Shown piece by piece: positions 43,500 through 47,350 of a stretch of DNA of 47,350 nucleotides. A program made the translations under genes and the position numbers. This stretch comes from Anaerolineae bacterium (GTDB taxonomy: Bacteria > Chloroflexota > Anaerolineae > Aggregatilineales > Phototrophicaceae), in the NCBI GenBank assembly GCA_030950085.1, contig JAUZRW010000223.1, positions 1 to 47,350 on the forward strand. The letters run 5' to 3'. Below the pieces are notes generated by a model, which worked only from the letters and a program-made list of their open reading frames with translations, did no database searches and was not told where the DNA came from. Every line of letters begins with the position of its first letter. Position 1 is the first letter of the stretch.

Positions 43500-43883
43500 C
43501 TACTCCACATTGCTGCCAATAGGCAATAATCGAATACGAATACGGGACGGTTCAATAACAACAATACACCCAGCGTCTAAGTGAACCTTGATATTCGGCA
43601 AATTATTATCAATCAAAGCAACTTGTTCAGATGCACGCTGCATCGTACCAAATAGTCTCAGCAAAATAATGGATGGTTTCTTGCTCTGGCGTATCGCTAA
43701 TAACATCCCAAAGTCTGTATCAGAAGATACAATCACTCTGTCCTCGGCGGCGGCTCGGTCAAAGATAATATCGTCATCGGCTCTGCTCATATCATATGCT
43801 GAAACAGGAACAGCATCATGTCCTAATTCTTGAAGTCCATCTGCCACTTTTGCAGACAAGTTATGATCTATTAGAAACTTCAC
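43500..43883 (-). CDS. DUF5615 PIN-like toxin
   Basis: Seen: 127 residues. The opening MKFLIDHNLSAKVADGLQELGHDAVPV and the acidic motif VIVSSDTDFGML are the pattern of DUF5615, a PIN-like nuclease family. Asp6, an acidic cluster MSRADDD and Asp55/57 would supply metal-binding residues. Known: DUF5615 proteins are usually paired with DUF433 proteins as toxin and antitoxin. The start overlaps the stop of the DUF433 gene by four bases (ATGA), a translational coupling. About 180 bases after its stop hold no clear gene. Toxicity is inferred, not shown. Confidence 0.9.
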   Translation of the reverse strand: MKFLIDHNLSAKVADGLQELGHDAVPVSAYDMSRADDDIIFDRAAAEDRVIVSSDTDFGMLLAIRQSKKPSIILLRLFGTMQRASEQVALIDNNLPNIKVHLDAGCIVVIEPSRIRIRLLPIGSNVE

Positions 43884-44107
43884 GGTTTCATCAACGGCAA
43901 GTGGCGCTCATTCAACACAGCAGCAGCATATCGTAAGGCTTCACGAATATCTTCTCGTTCAAGTTCTGGAAAATCCTCCAAAATTTCATCTTCTGTCATA
44001 CCAGCAGCAACTTTGTTCACCACAGTTGCAACAGGCATCCGCAATTCTCGGATACAAGGGACACCGCCCATTTTATTGAAGTCAACTGTAATACGCTCGA
44101 ACGTCAT
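43880..44107 (-). CDS. DUF433-family antitoxin
   Basis: Seen: 75 residues. The family pattern is clear: ITVDFNKMGGVPCIRELRMPV, then VVNKVAAGMTEDEILEDFPELEREDIREALRYAA, a small winged or helix-turn-helix-like fold. Known: DUF433 proteins bind their own promoter and neutralise a DUF5615 toxin. A ribosome-binding site (GGAGGTGA) lies just before the ATG. It is first in the operon, with the toxin overlapping four bases. The pair sits between the signalling cluster and the MOSC gene, typical of a small mobile module. Confidence 0.92.
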   Translation of the reverse strand: MTFERITVDFNKMGGVPCIRELRMPVATVVNKVAAGMTEDEILEDFPELEREDIREALRYAAAVLNERHLPLMKP

Positions 44108-44361
44108 TATTCACCTCCCAAGCAACAAGTTATTTCATTCTTCCCCAAGCATACCAGATTCTATCCCGAAACAGAACAAATACAATTCGCTATATAAAAC
44201 TAGCCTCAAGATTGAGGTTATTCAGGGCAAATCGTGTATATTATTTTCTAACCTGTCGTATCACAAGACATTCACAGTCAGAAATTGCTCTGCGCCTCTG
44301 ATTCTCCGTTGCTTTGTGTTACGCTTTCTCTTGTTCGCTTATCAGGTATTAGGGAGACTCA

Positions 44362-44940
44362 ATGCAAAAAATCGGCACTATCCAATTCGTACAAATCCAA
44401 CGCGAATCACTCAAAGAAGGTGTTGAGCCGAATCGCCGTTACAATCCTGAACCACTCCTGACTGTCGAGAAAATCCGCCTCATGCCCGATGGCATTATCG
44501 GCATTACAGGCTCAGGCGAAAAAATTATTGATGTGCATCATGTCAAGCATCAAGGTTCACGCAATCGTGGCGATAACAATATCTCGATTGGATTTTTACA
44601 AAATTACGATGCGATGCGAAAGCGTTTTGGCGACCACCTGACAGACGGCATCGCAGGTGAAAATATCATTGTGGATGCTGAGGTAGAATTAGCGACATTT
44701 GCCAGTGCAGAACGTTATTTCATCAAGCATGAAGAAGAGATAATCGAATTGTTGGCGGTTATTCCTGCGCCGCCCTGCCGCCCATTCAGTGAATTTTGCC
44801 TAGTCGTGCCGCAGTGTCAGGAAGATATTAAAGCGACATTGCAATTCCTCAGCAATGGTGTTCGTGGCTACTATGCCCTCTTAGCCCATAATGCCGAGTC
44901 TTTCACTGTCCAAGCAGGCGATACGTTGTACATAGAATAA
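44362..44940 (+). CDS. MOSC-domain protein
   Basis: Seen: 192 residues. The central stretch resembles MOSC domains: KIIDVHHVKHQGSRNRGDNN (the H-G and D position before the sulfur site), QNYDAMRKRFGDHLTDGIAGENI (GENI matches the family GEN motif) and VELATF. A Cys in PAPPCRPFSEFCL is present near residue 140, in the region where the family carries its sulfur-binding Cys. Known: MOSC proteins are implicated in sulfur transfer to metal clusters and molybdenum cofactor enzymes. No molybdenum-related genes adjoin. A GGGAGA site precedes the ATG. The fit is moderate. Confidence 0.78.
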   Translation: MQKIGTIQFVQIQRESLKEGVEPNRRYNPEPLLTVEKIRLMPDGIIGITGSGEKIIDVHHVKHQGSRNRGDNNISIGFLQNYDAMRKRFGDHLTDGIAGENIIVDAEVELATFASAERYFIKHEEEIIELLAVIPAPPCRPFSEFCLVVPQCQEDIKATLQFLSNGVRGYYALLAHNAESFTVQAGDTLYIE

Positions 44941-44941
44941 A

Positions 44942-44970
44942 AATCGGGAGCATAGCATCTGCCCCCGATT
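44942..44970. terminator. Hairpin between MOSC and haem-binding genes
   Basis: AATCGGG (44942-44948) and CCCGATT (44964-44970) form a seven-base-pair stem with a 15-base loop, just after the MOSC stop. There is no T-run on the plus strand. It lies between convergent genes and may act as a weak bidirectional terminator. Confidence 0.5.
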
Positions 44971-45002
44971 CACAATTCATTCTTACACTTATCGCAGCAG
45001 CA

Positions 45003-45470
45003 TCAACGGAATGTGGTTAATAAGCCCATAATCAGTTCATCTTTTTCTGCATCCGTTAACTGTGCTGTAGGATGCAACCAAATATACTGCTCAGGTGGCA
45101 TCTTGTCCTTTCTGATTTGTGATCCAACGTCAGAGGCTTCGCCAACATCATCTGTTGAGACATTTAGGCTCTCACGTCCCTCGTTGACATGGTAAACCAC
45201 TAGCATGGACGTCGGCGCAACATAGCTGTACCAAGGCCATACCGTTTCGTTAGAATGACAATCACGACAAGCGCGATTCCACAACTCTTCTGTGCGTGGC
45301 GAATCCCACTGTACAGTATACTCAACAGGTGGGTTATCTGGGAAGCCAAGCACCACAAACTGACCGACTCCAACCACCAAATAGCCAAGAATCAGGCAAC
45401 CTACTACCCAGAGTGTAATTTTGCCCCGGTTCTCTCGATTAAATACGAAGTCTTTGAATTGTTGTATCAT
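45003..45470 (-). CDS. Membrane-anchored haem-binding-domain protein
   Basis: Seen: 155 residues. A membrane helix (about 18-42, ITLWVVGCLILGYLVVGVGQFVV) is followed by an extracytoplasmic domain containing one c-type haem motif CRDCH (Cys68, Cys71, His72). The motif is followed by SNETVWPWYSYVAPTS and later GRESLNVS, the pattern of the Haem_bd family. An RKDKMPPEQY segment near residue 121 contains a Met that might serve as the second haem ligand. Known: haem is attached covalently outside the membrane; function of the family is not established. It is divergent from the membrane protein at 45804 and convergent with the MOSC gene. No cytochrome maturation genes are nearby. Confidence 0.92.
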   Translation of the reverse strand: MIQQFKDFVFNRENRGKITLWVVGCLILGYLVVGVGQFVVLGFPDNPPVEYTVQWDSPRTEELWNRACRDCHSNETVWPWYSYVAPTSMLVVYHVNEGRESLNVSTDDVGEASDVGSQIRKDKMPPEQYIWLHPTAQLTDAEKDELIMGLLTTFR

Positions 45471-45803
45471 GATTAACCTAACGATTCCTCCTACTAATAT
45501 AGAGTATTGTTCACAGTTTAACCTAAATTAATCTTGATTAGAAGGGCTTTTATTTTTTGAATTAGGATATTAAAGGCAAAAAAGAAAATTTCATTAGGCA
45601 ATAGCCTTAAAACAGATTTGAAAATCTACAAACACTCGTTTAACAAAGTAGCCATCATGCCCCTATAGACTCTCGATCACAGTGCAATTTTGTGTGAGGT
45701 GCGATGAAACCCCGAAAGGGGCTTTTTAATCCAGCATCCCACGCTAAACAAAATCTGTTACACTAGCGGCACTTTTAACCTGCTATAAGAGATAAAACAA
45801 GTT
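45471..45803. other. Divergent intergenic region
   Basis: 333 bases with no gene. It is AT-rich and holds the third 36-base hairpin element (45689-45724, inverted). The promoters of the haem-binding and membrane-protein genes must lie here, but none is clear enough to place. Confidence 0.5.
45689..45724 (-). repeat. 36-base hairpin element (copy 3, inverted)
   Basis: Read on the minus strand: AAGCCCC, loop, GGGGTTT, CATC, two variable bases, ACCTCACACAAA. It lies between divergent genes, so it is not positioned as a terminator of an upstream gene, unlike copies 1 and 2. Confidence 0.85.
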
Positions 45804-46703
45804 ATGAAGCCGCATAAGATGTATCAATTTTCACATTTAGGTCGTCCAGTTGACCTTCGTTTTAGGACAAATCGCATTATCTCTATTTTGATGCTTGTAT
45901 CAGGCATTGTTGCCTTTGTTGCTGCATTCATCACAGATATGGGATTTTCCAATGCGCTCTCTGCCTTATTTGTCACCGCATTTGCAACTTTTATAACATG
46001 GGCATTGGCGCGTGAAATTGACCCTGACCACGATTGGTCAGCATTTGTCGCAGTAGTGCTGGTCTGGTTAGCCTTGCTCTACTTTACGGATTCATCATCG
46101 GCAAGACCTATTCCGCAGTTGGGTTGGCTCTCGATGGGGTTAATTTTAGCATCCACGCGAATAGTTAGCCGTATTATTGGTCTCCCATTACGAATAAGCG
46201 ACTCGGTATTGGTCTTGGTGGGGATTGCTATGGCAGTTTTCTTTGATAATTGGGTCATCGCACTCATCCCGATTGCCGCGCTGTTCTTAGATGGTATCAT
46301 GGTGAACCCCTTGCGAAGACATTTAGCATTTTCAGGGCTTGCTAGTGTGATGGTGATACTATGGGTACAATTTCGCGGCTTTCCAGAAACACAAGGTTTG
46401 GCAAGTGCGTACATCGTGGCTGTGACTATCGTGAGTGCTGGTTTTTTCCTGACAATTGCTGCCACACGAAAAATTACCTCTGTTCCTGATTTAGACACTT
46501 ACACACTTGATATTCGGCGTATCCGTGCCGCGATGATTTTGGCGCTTGCTGCTGGATTGGTATCAGTGTTGTGGCATGGCGATAATGCCGTAATCACGTT
46601 ACTACCTTTGTGGTGTGCTATGATTGCTGTGGCAGTATATCGCGTGCCAATTACCGTGCAAGAATGGATGGCTTATCGCAAACGGAAAGTTCAACCTGCA
46701 TAA
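45804..46703 (+). CDS. Polytopic membrane protein of unknown function
   Basis: Seen: 299 residues with about eight membrane helices, for example IISILMLVSGIVAFVAAFI, AFVAVVLVWLALLYF, VLVLVGIAMAVFF, ASVMVILWVQF, AYIVAVTIVSAGFFLTIAA and MILALAAGLVSVLWHG. Loops are short with a few charged residues, and both ends are polar, the C-terminus basic (YRKRKVQPA). No transporter, enzyme or sensor motif is recognised. The ATG at 45804 is preceded by a weak AAGAGA site. A terminator hairpin follows at 46768. No function is proposed. Confidence 0.8.
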   Translation: MKPHKMYQFSHLGRPVDLRFRTNRIISILMLVSGIVAFVAAFITDMGFSNALSALFVTAFATFITWALAREIDPDHDWSAFVAVVLVWLALLYFTDSSSARPIPQLGWLSMGLILASTRIVSRIIGLPLRISDSVLVLVGIAMAVFFDNWVIALIPIAALFLDGIMVNPLRRHLAFSGLASVMVILWVQFRGFPETQGLASAYIVAVTIVSAGFFLTIAATRKITSVPDLDTYTLDIRRIRAAMILALAAGLVSVLWHGDNAVITLLPLWCAMIAVAVYRVPITVQEWMAYRKRKVQPA

Positions 46704-46767
46704 TCTTTATCCGTAGACGAGCAAATCGCATTTTTACATGATGCAATTGAGGTAAATCAAAATAACA

Positions 46768-46796
46768 ATAATGGGGCATCACTCACGCCCCATTAT
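46768..46796. terminator. Bidirectional terminator between convergent genes
   Basis: ATAATGGGGC (46768-46777) and GCCCCATTAT (46787-46796) form a perfect ten-base-pair stem with a nine-base loop. On the minus strand it is followed by TGTTATTTTGATT and overlaps the last codons of the minus-strand hypothetical gene; on the plus strand a T-rich run appears further on. Confidence 0.82.
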
Positions 46797-47160
46797 CATC
46801 ATCTTCTTTTTTATGAACGAGGGTTTCTTGGCTATCAGATTCCTCAAACTCAATCCGAATGTGCTTAATATTGACTCGCACGCTATTTTTGTAAACGCGA
46901 TGAATCCGCTTTTCAAGATAGTCATTATGGCTACGTTGTAATGCCTTCGAGATGAACACTTCCACCTCATCCAACTGGTCATGCAATGTCACCTGAAAGC
47001 GTCGATTTTGCAGATTTTCCATGCCAATATCTTGCCAGAAAACCACTACTGACGCATCAAGAATTTCTTGCAATTGAGGTCGATTAGGATATTGTTCATT
47101 GCCCCATACTCGTTCGTGAAACTGTACATAATCCATAAATGTTTTGGGTACATCCAGCAT
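46783..47160 (-). CDS. Hypothetical protein
   Basis: No family recognised. Starting at the ATG at 47158-47160 because GAGGAAA lies just before it (an ATG four codons upstream overlaps that site), the protein has 125 residues. Seen: an N-terminal helix-rich part with aromatic residues (TFMDYVQFHERVW), a mixed centre (DASVVVFWQDIGMENLQNRRFQVTLHD) and a beta-rich part (VRVNIKHIRIEFEES) ending in an acidic/Lys tail. No signal peptide or membrane segment. The IS66 copy begins 51 bases upstream, so the native promoter is probably disrupted or replaced. Confidence 0.72.
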   Translation of the reverse strand: MLDVPKTFMDYVQFHERVWGNEQYPNRPQLQEILDASVVVFWQDIGMENLQNRRFQVTLHDQLDEVEVFISKALQRSHNDYLEKRIHRVYKNSVRVNIKHIRIEFEESDSQETLVHKKEDDDNGA

Positions 47161-47211
47161 GGCTTTCCTCATTTTTGGTTAAGACGATACTCTAAAATAC
47201 CTTGATGATAG

Positions 47212-47350
47212 GTAACTGCTCAGGTAGGTATAAAGGGTCGTCCAAGCAGAGCCTCATAAATAACTTGGATGACATTTTGCCCCTGTTTACGGGCAGTTGA
47301 GATATAACTGCGAATATCACAGAAAGTTTCAGCACCGAGACGAGTACGAA
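47212..47350 (-). mobile_element. IS66-family insertion sequence, partial, transposase-end side
   Basis: The end GTAACTGCTCAGG (47212-47224) is the exact inverse of the left-hand copy's end. The transposase C-terminus runs up to it, its TGA stop lying within the repeat at 47220-47222. The element continues past the right edge. Flanking bases 47204-47211 (GATGATAG) do not match those beside the left copy (GAACATTT), so this is a separate insertion, in the same orientation. Confidence 0.87.
47220..47350 (-). CDS. IS66-family transposase, C-terminal fragment
   Basis: Seen: reading leftward from the right edge, 43 codons ending in TGA. The peptide includes RTRLGAETFCDIRSY followed by ISTARKQGQNVIQVIYEALL and GRPFIPT. 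Known: IS66 transposases end with a GAExFCxIRSYxSTxRKQG motif and a GRP or GHP tail, which matches closely. The stop codon lies inside the terminal inverted repeat, as is usual when a single gene fills the element. The N-terminal part lies outside the window; the short fragment at 1-60 is from another copy. Confidence 0.9.
   Translation of the reverse strand, partial: RTRLGAETFCDIRSYISTARKQGQNVIQVIYEALLGRPFIPT

Noticed and set aside
43337-43564. Minus-strand frame of 75 codons overlapping the DUF5615 gene end
   Set aside because: It overlaps a clear gene by 65 bases, has no family pattern or ribosome-binding site, and looks like chance.
1-47350. Window as one closed circle carrying a single IS66 copy
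   Set aside because: Bases flanking the two IS66 ends do not form a target duplication, so two separate insertions are more likely.

Overview
The window looks like chromosomal DNA from an uncultured bacterium of the phylum Chloroflexota, probably class Anaerolineae. This is inferred from gene content and not from a marker gene. The supporting signs are a giant secreted protein with PEVT/AEAT low-complexity linkers, WD40-like secreted proteins, a YwiC-like protein, a membrane-anchored MurF-like ligase and a Ser/Thr kinase fused to an ATPase and TPRs. Base composition is moderate (by eye somewhat AT-rich), and no rRNA or tRNA gene was seen.

Layout. Both edges lie inside copies of an IS66-family insertion sequence in the same orientation. 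They share the terminal inverted repeat GTAACTGCTCAGG but have different flanking bases, so they look like two separate insertions. The left copy has cut off the 5' end of an xseA-like gene. Bases 1095-2496 (minus) hold a three-gene operon: two small membrane proteins and an SRAP-domain protein. Bases 2800-17766 are one gene for a 4988-residue secreted protein: signal peptide, PEVT linkers, a jelly-roll-like domain, a subtilisin-family (S8) protease with a complete triad, a beta-helix region, and about 17 tandem beta-rich units. Units 1-8 appear to be repeated as units 9-16, with unit 17 opening a third copy. Bases 17882-24812 carry psuG, a DinB-family gene, a WD40-like secreted protein, a YwiC-like protein, an alpha/beta hydrolase, a membrane-anchored MurF-like ligase and a PIG-L deacetylase. 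Ddl follows. Next come an orphan OmpR-type regulator, a membrane glycosyltransferase, an RluB-type pseudouridine synthase and a PlsC acyltransferase. An AT-rich stretch holds a DUF6232 gene.

Bases 31481-33716 hold a clear regulatory unit: promoter, glmS self-cleaving ribozyme, then glmS. After this come comM, an orphan E2 acyltransferase with two subunit-binding domains, a phosphofructokinase variant (GGGGT motif plus a charged helical insert), a formiminotransferase, and a signalling cluster (two response regulators and a kinase-ATPase-TPR protein). The right end has a DUF433/DUF5615 toxin-antitoxin pair, a MOSC-domain protein, a haem-binding-domain protein, a polytopic membrane protein and a hypothetical gene beside the second IS66 copy.

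How the genes fit together. Cell-envelope functions recur: GlmS (amino sugar supply), MurF-like ligase and Ddl (peptidoglycan precursors), PlsC (phospholipid), a membrane glycosyltransferase and the giant surface or secreted protein. Two short dispersed repeat families sit between genes: a GTAGGGGCG...CGCCCCTAC palindrome at gene ends, and a 36-base element with a covarying hairpin and the constant tail CCTCACACAAA. The most unusual items are the higher-order duplication in the giant protease, the 36-base element, the IS66-truncated membrane-anchored XseA-like gene, and the regulator/kinase cluster.
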